In this document: piece by piece, positions 42,201-49,152 of the stretch | Numbering within the stretch: position 1 is the stretch's first letter | Layout of the letters: every line of letters starts with the position of its first letter | Source of the DNA: Candidatus Eiseniibacteriota bacterium | Lineage (GTDB): Bacteria > Eisenbacteria > RBG-16-71-46 > JACRLI01 | Assembly: GCA_025351485.1 (NCBI GenBank) | Contig: JANXVU010000077.1 | Coordinates: 1-51,208 of the forward strand | Direction: 5' to 3' | DNA length: 51,208 bases | The notes under the pieces: generated by a model | The model's database searches: none | The model's input: the letters and a program-made list of their open reading frames with translations, nothing else | What the model was told of the DNA's origin: nothing | Position numbers and translations under genes: made by a program

Positions 42201-42288
42201 GAGCGCATGCGGCGAGGAGAATGCCTGCGAATGCTCGGCCGTCGGGGGGCAAAAGGCCCCGCAGGCCGCCCTGGGGGGGGACGGACAT
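39205..42288 (-). CDS. Secreted copper radical oxidase (galactose/glyoxal oxidase type) with inserted second kelch propeller and FlgD-Ig tail
   Basis: Exported protein of 1027 residues. Signal peptide (AFAGILLAACALLTCTAVSS). The galactose/glyoxal oxidase propeller carries all copper-radical residues: FCAGQ (Cys about 122) and GRYYPT (Tyr about 174) for the Cys-Tyr cofactor, ARTYHST (Tyr 767, His 768) as axial Tyr and His ligand, and STTHGFNEEQQYIPL (His about 852) in the DUF1929-like C-terminal beta domain. Between VATAGN (about 191) and PEMYNPASNRWT (about 590) lies an extra block of about 390 residues with its own kelch repeats (HSAVYDAGRQRTVVFGG, HSAVVLPSGDTMYVYGG, FGYSMVADDEWDRLVIFGG). 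The last 85 residues are a FlgD-Ig sorting-type domain (NRPNPFTSHTRIAYTLPSRE). AAAGGAG precedes the ATG by 7 bases. Family members oxidise alcohols or aldehydes to give H2O2; the substrate here is unknown. Confidence 0.88.
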   Translation of the reverse strand: MSVPPQGGLRGLLPPDGRAFAGILLAACALLTCTAVSSAQLSTTGRWLGPVGWGDSTSSANPRQNAVHMALLRGKSDSTFVLWWASGASAQLYAWDPADYALPGYLKFNHIHVPDTLTQIFCAGQHTLADGRLLVAGGMDGPKLSDLGTDHADIFDPVTKRWTAARPMNVGRYYPTLTMLGNGNLVATAGNIYYHMCVFGGRGGSSRAPVGTVAPLALDRTLRFDPGANDDDAARYRHSAVYDAGRQRTVVFGGKAPDGTTLGDVRVVTRDGLDTGEHWRINLISALPDPVAGYPAPRSGHSAVVLPSGDTMYVYGGQSADGSALSDTWRLILWENPVRWERVYPLGTGPGPRFGHAAVYDPGPPDVESTYPLQALEANAFFLNHAKEHRILEPSPNLVGPNKRMLLFGGLSDNATFTDRTAWALSLSGPLRWVQVADTLSGPTPRAWICGAYDKIQRSVEVYSNVVHERRSFFFGGNSPGGLQNDLWALIRGDDDRGDTTYRWQNFAFPSPPPPRFGYSMVADDEWDRLVIFGGDTSLVTEGRGTNDLWSAQFTGYTGWNHQPTINTPGPLSGHTADYHFLSVIAITPEMYNPASNRWTMMNTSIQMQNYPAMHLLPSGNLFFATRWNADESPSPMLNMRTGQWGYTPWVSHFPLGTSVEYAPGKILKVAGNTSSGGTAIDSSAYIEFGPNDSTTGWVACSSAPGQRVLSRNQHNLTVLPNGQVLVTGGEGVNNDPALARRAAQIWDPKTHLWTPPLAAEPMARTYHSTAVLLPDGRVLSAGGSTWPDLNTATIYEPPYLFKGNGLAPVPRVDSVKTTVAYGEHFPIFTDNWRIVGPRSNVCLIRPASTTHGFNEEQQYIPLKTRFCSSGVILADAPADSNIAPPGNYMLFVVDSAGVPARARWVSVGLTPSRNPAALPCDDVTGIAPAPGHAGLRFEMGPNRPNPFTSHTRIAYTLPSRELVSVRIYDVSGQLVRRLEEGPKTPGAHSVEWDRRSSNGSLAPAGVYFCRLSAGPYLGERKLIILR

Positions 42289-42430
42289 CGGCTTGCTCCT
42301 TTCGAGGTGCGATCTCAAGGGGGCTCGGCAACCGGGGCCTGGAATCGGGTTCCCGTTCGAAGGAACTTTCCCCGCTCTCAGGCGGAATTGGCCCGCGGCC
42401 GCCGACGGCCGCTGGGCCCACAGACCATAA

Positions 42431-42460
42431 AGTATAAGAAGGACCTCGCGGGAAGGTCAA
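42431..42460 (-). promoter_or_regulatory. Promoter for the copper radical oxidase gene
   Basis: On the minus strand TTGACC (complement of 42455-42460) is followed after 18 bases by TATACT (complement of 42431-42436), or after 17 by TTATAC. It would give a leader of about 135 bases before the ATG at 42288. A 12-base palindrome, ACCCGGCCGGGT (42463-42474), lies just upstream, directly after the glyA stop. Confidence 0.6.
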
Positions 42461-42475
42461 GCACCCGGCCGGGTC

Positions 42476-43738
42476 TCAGGCCCGCAGGCCGGCCTCGGCG
42501 CGTCCCGGGTAGATCGGAAATCCGGCGGCCATCTCCATCATCTGTGCCTTCACCTCGGCGCCGACCTGGGGATCTCCCTTGGAGTCCACGGCCCGGGCGA
42601 TGACATCCCCGATCCGGTCCATCTCGCCCTCCGCCATGCCCCGGGTGGTGAGCGCGGGAGTTCCGATCCGGACGCCGCTGGTGATGTAGGGCGGCTGCGG
42701 GTCCATGGGGATGGTGCTCCGGCTCACGGTGATGCCGGCCTGGTCCAGGAAGCGCTCCGTCTCCCGACCGGTCACCGCCTTGTTGCGCAGGTCCACCACC
42801 ATCAAATGGTTGTCGGTTCCGCCGGAGAGCAGAGTGAATCCGTGGCCCACGAGGCGGGCGGACAGGCGCTGGGCATTCTTCACTACCTGCAACTGGTAGG
42901 TCTTGAACGAAGGCTGCAGCGCCTCCAGGAAACACACCGCCTTGGCGGCGATGATGTGCATGAGCGGTCCGCCCTGCATTCCCGGGAATACGCACTTGTC
43001 CATCGGCACCGCCAGTTCGGGAGTGCACAGGATCATCCCGCCGCGCGGGCCGCGAAGGGTCTTGTGGGTGGTGCTGGTGACGATGTCGGCGTGCGGGACG
43101 GGCGAAGGATGCACTCCGGCGGCGACGAGCCCGGCGATGTGGGCCATGTCCACCAGCAGCTTGGCTCCGCACCGGTCGGCCGCTTCCCGGAACCGGGCGA
43201 AGTCGATCACCCGGGGATAGGCGCTGGCCCCGGCGATGATGATGTCCGGCTTGACCTCCTCGGCCTGCCGGATGAGCGCGTCGTAATCGATCCGGCCGTC
43301 TTCCGGCCGGACGCCGTAGGCGTCGATGTGGAAGAAGCGTCCCGAGAAATTGACCGGCGATCCGTGAGTGAGATGCCCACCGTGGGAAAGGTTCATGCCG
43401 AGCAACTTCGCGCCCGGCTCGGCAATGGCGAAGTAGGCGGCCAGGTTGGCCGAGGCTCCCGAGTGGGGCTGTACATTGGCGTGGCCTGCTCCGAAGAGTT
43501 CCCTGGCGCGGTCGATGGCCAGAGTCTCGGCCTCGTCCACCACGTGGCAACCGCCATAGTAGCGCTTCCTGGGATAGCCTTCGGCGTACTTGTTGGTGAG
43601 CACCGAGCCCATGGCCTCGAGCACCGCCTCGCTGGTGAAATTTTCGGAGGCGATCATTTCGAGGTTGGTGCCCTGGCGCTCCGCCTCGCGCCGGAGCACT
43701 CCGGCAATGGCGGGATCCACCGACTCCAGCGAGCCCAT
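42476..43738 (-). CDS. glyA: Serine hydroxymethyltransferase
   Basis: Cytoplasmic PLP enzyme that interconverts serine and glycine and loads one-carbon units onto tetrahydrofolate. The 420-residue length is standard. Sequence marks: [68 protein letters not shown] and the PLP lysine in [15 protein letters not shown] (about K226). It follows rpiB after 7 bases with AAGGAAGG inside the rpiB end. It is the last gene of the gatB-to-glyA run; the copper radical oxidase promoter lies just past its stop. Confidence 0.98.
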   Translation of the reverse strand: MGSLESVDPAIAGVLRREAERQGTNLEMIASENFTSEAVLEAMGSVLTNKYAEGYPRKRYYGGCHVVDEAETLAIDRARELFGAGHANVQPHSGASANLAAYFAIAEPGAKLLGMNLSHGGHLTHGSPVNFSGRFFHIDAYGVRPEDGRIDYDALIRQAEEVKPDIIIAGASAYPRVIDFARFREAADRCGAKLLVDMAHIAGLVAAGVHPSPVPHADIVTSTTHKTLRGPRGGMILCTPELAVPMDKCVFPGMQGGPLMHIIAAKAVCFLEALQPSFKTYQLQVVKNAQRLSARLVGHGFTLLSGGTDNHLMVVDLRNKAVTGRETERFLDQAGITVSRSTIPMDPQPPYITSGVRIGTPALTTRGMAEGEMDRIGDVIARAVDSKGDPQVGAEVKAQMMEMAAGFPIYPGRAEAGLRA

Positions 43739-43745
43739 TCGAAGC

Positions 43746-44201
43746 CTAGCCTTCCTTGTCGTGGGTGAGTTCGTACTGGTGGATCTTGTCGAGGCGCCGG
43801 TCGTGCCGTCCCCCTTCGTAGGGGGACAGCAGGAAGGCTTCCAGGATGGGCCCCACCGCGTCCGGAGCGGTCCGGACGGCGGCCAGCACCAGGACGTTGG
43901 TGTTGTTGTGCGTGCGGGTCACCCGGGCAAGCTCCGGCCCGTCCACCACGGCGGCTCGGACGTTCTCCACCTTGTTGGCCGCGATGGCCATGCCGATTCC
44001 CGTGTCGCACACCAGCACGCCGCGGTCCAGCGCCCCGCTGCCCACGCCTTCGGCCACCGGGAAGGCGAAGTCGGGGTAGTCCACCGACGCGTCGCCGTTC
44101 GTGCCGAAGTCCGTTACCTCGTGGCCGTGCTCCGTGAGCCAGCGGACCGCGGCGTCTTTCTGTTCGCGGCCCCGGTGGTCACTCCCCAACCCGACTTTCA
44201 A
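43746..44201 (-). CDS. rpiB: Ribose-5-phosphate isomerase B
   Basis: Cytoplasmic isomerase of ribose 5-phosphate and ribulose 5-phosphate in the pentose phosphate pathway; 151 residues, standard for RpiB/LacA/LacB. The opening [17 protein letters not shown] supplies the phosphate-contact residues, [16 protein letters not shown] is typical, and the catalytic base cysteine is in [16 protein letters not shown] (Cys about 65). [12 protein letters not shown] also fits. The ATG lies inside the ilvE 3' end (23-base overlap). The C-terminal tail, [19 protein letters not shown], is usual for bacterial RpiB. Confidence 0.96.
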   Translation of the reverse strand: MKVGLGSDHRGREQKDAAVRWLTEHGHEVTDFGTNGDASVDYPDFAFPVAEGVGSGALDRGVLVCDTGIGMAIAANKVENVRAAVVDGPELARVTRTHNNTNVLVLAAVRTAPDAVGPILEAFLLSPYEGGRHDRRLDKIHQYELTHDKEG

Positions 44202-45135
44202 CGGGGGCTCCCTCGTACACCGGCGTGAGCCAGCGGTAGGTGTCCGGCTTGCGGCACTCCAGGATGTCGAAGAAGGCCTGCTGCAGCTGCCGGGTCACGG
44301 GACCGCGCGCTCCGCTGCCCACCGGGATGCGGTCCACCGAGGAGATCGGAGTGATCTCGGCGGCACTTCCGGTGAAGAATACTTCGTCAGCCACGTACAG
44401 CATCTCGCGCGGGATGGAGGTCTCGTGCACCTGGAAGCCCATGTCGCGGGCCAGCCGGATCACGCTGTCGCGGGTGATGCCCATGAGGATCGAGCTTTCC
44501 CCGCCGGGCGTGTAGATGACGCCGTCCCGGACCACGAACAGATTCTCGCCGCTGCCCTCGCTGATGTGTCCCGAAGCGTCCAGGGCGATGCCCTCGACGT
44601 AGCCGTCTGCGACCGCCTCCATCTTGATGAGCTGGGAGTTCATGTAGTTCGCGGAGGCCTTGGCCATGGCTGGAAGCGTGTTGGGTGCGAAGCGGGTCCA
44701 GGAGGACACCCGGACCGGCACGCCGCGCTCGAGGGCTTCGGGGCCCAGGTACTTGCCCCACGGGAAGGTCGCGATCGCCACGTCGATCGAGCAGCCGGCC
44801 GGGTTCACCCCGAAGGAGCCGTATCCGCGGAAAACCACCGGGCGCACGTAGCATTCCTGGAGCTTGTTCACCCGGATCGTGTCCAGGATGGCCCCGGACA
44901 CCTGCTCGCGGGTAAACGGCACATCCATGCGGTAGATCTTGGCGGAATCGAAAAGGCGGCGAACATGGTCATCCAGGCGGAAGGCCGCGGTGCCCTTGGG
45001 GGTATTGTAGGCGCGCATGCCCTCGAAGACTCCCGAGCCGTAGTGGATGACGTGGGACATGACGTGCACCTTGGCATCGTCCCAGCGTACGAGCTTACCG
45101 TTCATCCAGATCTTTTCGACCTTTTCGATGGCCAT
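44179..45135 (-). CDS. ilvE: Branched-chain amino acid aminotransferase
   Basis: PLP fold-IV aminotransferase of 318 residues that makes leucine, isoleucine and valine from their 2-oxo acids with glutamate. [18 protein letters not shown] is the classical entry, the PLP lysine is in [16 protein letters not shown] (about K159), and [35 protein letters not shown] and [15 protein letters not shown] complete the IlvE pattern. AGAAAGG precedes the ATG by 9 bases. It sits between the YwlE-type phosphatase and rpiB, an insertion into an otherwise widely conserved gene order. Confidence 0.95.
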   Translation of the reverse strand: MAIEKVEKIWMNGKLVRWDDAKVHVMSHVIHYGSGVFEGMRAYNTPKGTAAFRLDDHVRRLFDSAKIYRMDVPFTREQVSGAILDTIRVNKLQECYVRPVVFRGYGSFGVNPAGCSIDVAIATFPWGKYLGPEALERGVPVRVSSWTRFAPNTLPAMAKASANYMNSQLIKMEAVADGYVEGIALDASGHISEGSGENLFVVRDGVIYTPGGESSILMGITRDSVIRLARDMGFQVHETSIPREMLYVADEVFFTGSAAEITPISSVDRIPVGSGARGPVTRQLQQAFFDILECRKPDTYRWLTPVYEGAPVESRVGE

Positions 45136-45188
45136 GGCTGCTGCCTTTCTGTGGTGGAACCACCGCGTCTCGCGGGGCGCGGTCGGAT

Positions 45189-45680
45189 CTACTTCGCCCC
45201 CATCCGGTCCAGAATCTCCGGGAGGGCCCGATTCAAATGCTCGTCAATGCGGCGGCAGGTTTCCTCGTAGATTTCGAGGGACCCGCCCACCGGGTCATGG
45301 ATTCCGCTGCGATCGCCGCGCTCCGGTCCAACGGCAAAATCGCTCAGCACCTGCACCTTGCCCGAGGCGGAGGGATCCATCGACAGGACTCCCCTCCGGT
45401 GGTCGTCCTCCAAGGCCAGGATCAGATCGGCCTGCTCCACCATTTCCCGGGTGAGGCGCCGGGAGCGGTGCCCTCGCAGATCGATGCCGCGCTTCTCCAT
45501 CACCCGGACGCTGAAGCTGGTCGGCGGCATGCCCTCCCCGGCCATGATGCCGGCAGAGGACACGCGGATGCCGTCCCGGAGCTCGGGTGGCAGCTTCGCG
45601 CGCATCAGGGCCTCCGCCATGGGACTGCGGCAAGTGTTCCCGGTGCACACGAAAAGAATGGAGAAGGGCCTTTCGCTCAT
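45189..45680 (-). CDS. Low-molecular-weight phosphatase, YwlE (protein-arginine phosphatase) type
   Basis: Phosphatase of 163 residues with the P-loop CTGNTCRS at residues 12-19 (nucleophile Cys 12, Arg 18) and the general acid in GIHDPVGGS (about Asp 129). The threonine at position 15 of the loop is the residue that favours phosphoarginine over phosphotyrosine in Bacillus YwlE, where tyrosine phosphatases usually have isoleucine or another bulky residue. Its place next to a Sua5-type gene and rpiB/glyA also matches ywlE. No McsB arginine kinase gene is in the window, so the substrate is an inference. The ATG lacks a ribosome binding site, but TACACT lies 8 bases upstream. Confidence 0.88.
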   Translation of the reverse strand: MSERPFSILFVCTGNTCRSPMAEALMRAKLPPELRDGIRVSSAGIMAGEGMPPTSFSVRVMEKRGIDLRGHRSRRLTREMVEQADLILALEDDHRRGVLSMDPSASGKVQVLSDFAVGPERGDRSGIHDPVGGSLEIYEETCRRIDEHLNRALPEILDRMGAK

Positions 45681-45688
45681 TTCGCGTA

Positions 45689-45718
45689 AGTGTATCGCAT
45701 GGAAGGAGCTTGGGTCAA
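45689..45718 (-). promoter_or_regulatory. Internal promoter for the YwlE-type gene, leaderless arrangement
   Basis: On the minus strand TTGACC (complement of 45713-45718), an 18-base spacer and TACACT (complement of 45689-45694) stand 8 bases before the ATG at 45680. The -35 box lies at the very end of the upstream tsaC/sua5-type gene. Confidence 0.5.
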
Positions 45719-46368
45719 GATTGCGACACGGATTGCCCCCCGGATCCGCGGGAACGCAGCCAGGCGTCCACCTGCCCCCCGCCGGGACGGATCACGAGCG
45801 CCTCGTCTCCGCGCAGGTCCACCAGGGCCGAGGCTGGCGCGTCGGCGGGCACCACTCCCCCGTCCACCACCAGGCTCACCGCGAACCCCAGGCCTTCCGC
45901 GGCCTCGGCTGCGCCGCGGGCCGGCGGAGATCCGGGGAGGTTGGCGCTGCTGGAAGGAATCACACCTCCGAGCGCGGCGGCGAGCGCGCGGCACCATGCG
46001 GCACGCGGAACGCGAACCGCCCACGAGCCGTCGTCCTGCCGGCATCCTTCGGGAAGCGTCTCGGAGGCCCGCAGAATCAACGTGACCGGGCCGGGCCAGA
46101 AATGGGCGGCCAGATCACGGGCCCCGTCGGGGAATCCGGCGCTGAACTGCAGGGCGCGCTCGAAGCTGTCTGCCAGGCTGACGAAACCCCTGCCGGCGTC
46201 GCGCCCCTTCAAGTCCCGCAGGCGGGCCATGGCGGTGGGATTTCGCGCATCCGCCGACACCCCGTAGAGCGTGTCGGTGCGGAACGCCACCAGCTGCCCA
46301 TCCATCAGGGCGCGCCGGGAACGCGCCAGGGATGCCTCGGACGGATCCAGGGGAATGACCTCCGCCAT
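45715..46368 (-). CDS. L-threonylcarbamoyladenylate synthase (Sua5/YrdC/TsaC family)
   Basis: Enzyme of 217 residues that makes threonylcarbamoyl-AMP from threonine, bicarbonate and ATP for the t6A modification of tRNAs reading ANN codons. The family marks are LVAFRTDTLYGVSADARN (nucleotide-binding entry), LKGRDAGRGF (the KxR section, here without the usual PxxPL), FWPGPVTLIL and the signature IPSSSANLPGSPP. There is no C-terminal Sua5 domain, so it is of the short TsaC type. ATG at 46368 is preferred; GTG at 46377 is possible. It begins 15 bases after purD. Its 3' end holds a promoter for the next gene. Confidence 0.9.
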   Translation of the reverse strand: MAEVIPLDPSEASLARSRRALMDGQLVAFRTDTLYGVSADARNPTAMARLRDLKGRDAGRGFVSLADSFERALQFSAGFPDGARDLAAHFWPGPVTLILRASETLPEGCRQDDGSWAVRVPRAAWCRALAAALGGVIPSSSANLPGSPPARGAAEAAEGLGFAVSLVVDGGVVPADAPASALVDLRGDEALVIRPGGGQVDAWLRSRGSGGQSVSQS

Positions 46369-46383
46369 TGGTCCCACGCCGAC

Positions 46384-48570
46384 TCAGCGCCCGCGGTGCG
46401 GCGCAGGCTTCCTTGCAGGGGGGCGTCGGGCCTTGCCGCCAGGGCCGGCCTTGGGCCCCGAGCGTGGGGGTCCGGTGCGAGGCGCTCCTGCCGGCCGGGG
46501 TGGGCGTGGCAAAACGCCGGAGCGGGGGCCCCGCTCAGCAGAAGAAGAACCATGGGACCGGGTCGGCCGGTCGCCCGGACCGCGCCGCTCGGGACCTCCG
46601 GCAGGCCTGGGGCCGGAAGGCCTGGGCCGGCTGCCCGGAAAGGCCGCCCGGTCCGTCGGGCCACCGGGCCGCCTGGGACCGCCCGTACGGGGCGCTGAGC
46701 CCGAGGGCCGATCCGGGCGCCTGGGACCGCCGGCGCGGGGCGCTGATCCTGAGGGCCGATCTGGGCGCCTCGGGCCGCCGGCGCGGGGCGGGCCGCCGGG
46801 ACGTCCGCCGGGCTGTCTTGGGCCGCCACGGGAATCCCCTGGACGAGGAGGCCTGCCGGCGGCGGATGTAGGACGTCTCGGGCCCATGCCGCTTCGGGGG
46901 GCGCGGCTTTCGGAAAACGGTCTTGCGGGGCGATCCGGCCTGCCCGCGGCGCCGCTCCGTTCCGGTCTGCCGGTGGTCCGTGGTCCCGCGGGACGGGGCC
47001 GGGCGCCTGGACGCGGGCCGGAGCCGGTCCTTGAGCCCGTAACGGGTGGGGCGCCGGGCCGCCTTGGAGCGCCTCCACGGGAATCTCCCGGACGCGCGGG
47101 CCTCGGGCGGCCGGGCCCTGCGCTTCGAGCATCACGCGGGCCGGCAGGGCGGAAACCCTGCGATCGGGGGCCGGAAGGACGTGCTCCCACAGGCCTGGGC
47201 CCGCCGGATCGCGCGCCCACGGGACGGGGCCGGACCCCCCGGACCGGAGGCCGGACTTCCAAGGTGCGTGAAACTCGTGTCTCGACGCGCCGCGAGGGCT
47301 CGGGTTCACCGAGACGCTCCGCGAGATCCGTGCGCCATTGCGCTCCCTCGATGGCCAGACGCGCGGTCGCCACATCCAGCCGGGCGGATGCCTCCGCCAC
47401 GTCCCGGCCGGTGGCGCAAACGCTCAGCATGCGCCCGGGCCCGCCCCAGATCTCGCGTTCCAGCGCCTTGGTGCCCGCATGAAAGATCTCGACACCCTCC
47501 ACGTTTGAGGCCGACTCCAGGCCCTCGATCCGCACCATTTTTCCGCCGCCCTCGGGATACGTGGCGCCCGCGATCACCCGGCAGAGGGCCACGCCGGGGC
47601 CCGGCTCGGGCAGGTCGAACGACTCGCCGTTGGCGGCCGCGGACAGGGCTTCGAACCACGAACCTCCGCACAGCAGGGACAGCGGCTGGGTCTCCGGATC
47701 GCCGAACCGGCAATTGAATTCCAGCACCTGGGGCCCCTGCTCGGTCAGCATCAGCCCCACGTAGAGCAGCCCACGGTAGTCGATCCGCGCTTCAGAAAAC
47801 GCTTCGAGCAACGGCTCGATGATCTTGGACTGGATGCGATTACGCACCGCTGGGGTGGCCAGTGGATGGGGCACGCACGCCCCCATCCCTCCGGTGTTGG
47901 GTCCCAGGTCCCCATCCTTGAGGCGCTTGAAATCCTGCGCCAGCGGGAAAGCGGCGGCGGTGGAGCCGTTCATCACCAGGAAGAGCGAGGCTTCCCGGCC
48001 CTCCAGCCGCTCCTCGACCACCACTCGCAGCCCCGCCTCCCCCTGCGTTCGCTCGACCATCAGCACGTGTAGCGCCTTCTCCCCTTCGCGGGCGGAGTCG
48101 ACCACGTAGACGCCCTTGCCGGCGGCCAGGCCGTCGGCCTTGACCACGCAGGGCCCGCGGGACTGGATCACGTAGCTCAGGGCGTGCGGATAGGTCTCGA
48201 ACACGCGGTAATCGGCGGTCGGAATCTTGTGGCGGCGCAGGAAGTCCTTGGCGTAGGCCTTGCTGCCCTCGAGGCGCGCGCCCGCCGCTCCGGGGCCGAA
48301 GCACGCGATGCCGCGGGCCCGAAGCACGTCGGCCGCCCCTTCCACCAGCGGGCCTTCGGGGCCGACCACCACAAGGTCCACCTTGCGGGATTCGGCCAGG
48401 TCCGCGATCTCCGCGGGGCCCGCGACGGGCAGCGGCAGATTCTCCGCGATGTTGGCGGTTCCCGCATTCCCCGGCGCGCAGTAGAGCTTCACCCGGCCCG
48501 CACCGCGCACCAGCGTGGTGGCCAGCGCGTGCTCCCGCGCGCCGCTGCCGATCAACAGCACTCGTTTCAA
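46384..48570 (-). CDS. purD: Phosphoribosylamine-glycine ligase with long Arg/Pro/Gly-rich C-terminal tail
   Basis: GAR synthetase joins phosphoribosylamine and glycine with ATP in purine synthesis. Residues 1 to about 420 are a complete PurD of normal length: VLLIGSGAREHALATTL, APGNAGTANIAEN, VVVGPEGPLVEGAADVL, the ATP-grasp section CVVKADGLAAGKGVYVV, DFKRLKDGDLGPNTGGMGA and EFNCRFGDPETQPL. From about 421 to 728 follows an extension of about 308 residues made almost wholly of Arg, Pro, Gly, Ser and Ala, with little predicted structure, including a 16-residue repeat GGPRRPDRPSGSAPRA. The reading frame is uninterrupted. TTG at 48570 is the start (GGGGAG upstream); a longer frame to 48615 lacks family similarity. 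The tail could bind RNA or aid condensation. Confidence 0.92.
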   Translation of the reverse strand: MKRVLLIGSGAREHALATTLVRGAGRVKLYCAPGNAGTANIAENLPLPVAGPAEIADLAESRKVDLVVVGPEGPLVEGAADVLRARGIACFGPGAAGARLEGSKAYAKDFLRRHKIPTADYRVFETYPHALSYVIQSRGPCVVKADGLAAGKGVYVVDSAREGEKALHVLMVERTQGEAGLRVVVEERLEGREASLFLVMNGSTAAAFPLAQDFKRLKDGDLGPNTGGMGACVPHPLATPAVRNRIQSKIIEPLLEAFSEARIDYRGLLYVGLMLTEQGPQVLEFNCRFGDPETQPLSLLCGGSWFEALSAAANGESFDLPEPGPGVALCRVIAGATYPEGGGKMVRIEGLESASNVEGVEIFHAGTKALEREIWGGPGRMLSVCATGRDVAEASARLDVATARLAIEGAQWRTDLAERLGEPEPSRRVETRVSRTLEVRPPVRGVRPRPVGARSGGPRPVGARPSGPRSQGFRPAGPRDARSAGPGRPRPARPGDSRGGAPRRPGAPPVTGSRTGSGPRPGARPRPAGPRTTGRPERSGAAGRPDRPARPFSESRAPRSGMGPRRPTSAAGRPPRPGDSRGGPRQPGGRPGGPPRAGGPRRPDRPSGSAPRAGGPRRPDRPSGSAPRTGGPRRPGGPTDRAAFPGSRPRPSGPRPAGGPERRGPGDRPTRSHGSSSAERGPRSGVLPRPPRPAGAPRTGPPRSGPKAGPGGKARRPPARKPAPHRGR
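46671..46796. repeat. Tandem 48-bp repeat inside the purD tail
   Basis: Units start at 46671, 46719 and 46767 (the third is partial), each beginning GCCTGGGACCGCC or a near copy. The unit is exactly 48 bases, so it encodes a 16-residue repeat in frame. Growth or shrinkage by slippage would change tail length without shifting the frame. Confidence 0.8.
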
Positions 48571-48651
48571 GCAAGTCTCCCCGTTGAAAAAGCAAGGGCC
48601 GGATGCCGCCCGCATGGGACGATCACCCGGCCGTCGTGGCGCTCGCCCCGA

Positions 48652-49125
48652 TCAGGACAGCGAATGCAGGACCCGCAGTGCCTCGTCCAGCGCCGGCACC
48701 TCGCGGATGTCGTGAACATGGCGATAACGCAGGATACCCTTCTGGTCCACGATGAACAGCGCCCGCTCCGAGTTGCCTTCCGACTCCCGCAACACCCCGT
48801 AGGCCCGGGCGGCCACCCGGTGCACGTCCGCGAGCAGCGGAAAGGAGATCCCGAGTTGCTTTGCAAATGCTTCGTGGGCCCACCGGCTGTCCACCGAAAT
48901 CCCCAGGACCTGGGTCTGCAATTGATCCAGATCGGCCTTCTGCTCCTCGATCGCAGGCAGTTGGTTGCTGCACACCGGGGAAAAATCCGCCGGGTAGAAG
49001 ACCAGCAGCACGTTCTTCCGGCCCTTGAAGTCGGACAGGCGCAGCGTTCCGCCGCCGGTCGCGGCCAGTTCGATCTCCGGGGCCGGGCTGCCGACTTCCG
49101 CGATTTGCGCCAATCGAGTCTCCAT
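48652..49125 (-). CDS. Peroxiredoxin, AhpC/TSA family (AhpE/BCP-like)
   Basis: Thiol peroxidase of 157 residues. The peroxidatic cysteine lies in VFYPADFSPVCSNQL (about Cys 52), in the PxxxSxxC form, and an arginine suited to activating it lies in LRESEGNSERALFI. Other family marks are VLGISVDSRWAHEAFA and SFPLLADVH. No second conserved cysteine is obvious, which fits a 1-Cys AhpE-like enzyme that needs a cytosolic thiol for recycling. GGAGG stands 6 bases before the ATG. It lies between the LarA-like gene (27-base gap) and purD (81-base gap). Confidence 0.93.
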   Translation of the reverse strand: METRLAQIAEVGSPAPEIELAATGGGTLRLSDFKGRKNVLLVFYPADFSPVCSNQLPAIEEQKADLDQLQTQVLGISVDSRWAHEAFAKQLGISFPLLADVHRVAARAYGVLRESEGNSERALFIVDQKGILRYRHVHDIREVPALDEALRVLHSLS

Positions 49126-49152
49126 TCGGCCCTCCCCCGGGGTTCCGTCCGG

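Noticed and set aside
45136-45188. GGTGG-AA-CCACC as a regulatory hairpin before ilvE
   Set aside because: A two-base loop cannot form a stable hairpin and no T tract follows.
46671-46796. Regular 48-bp repeats considered as a CRISPR array
   Set aside because: The units are directly joined without spacers, are in frame with purD and encode a 16-residue peptide repeat.
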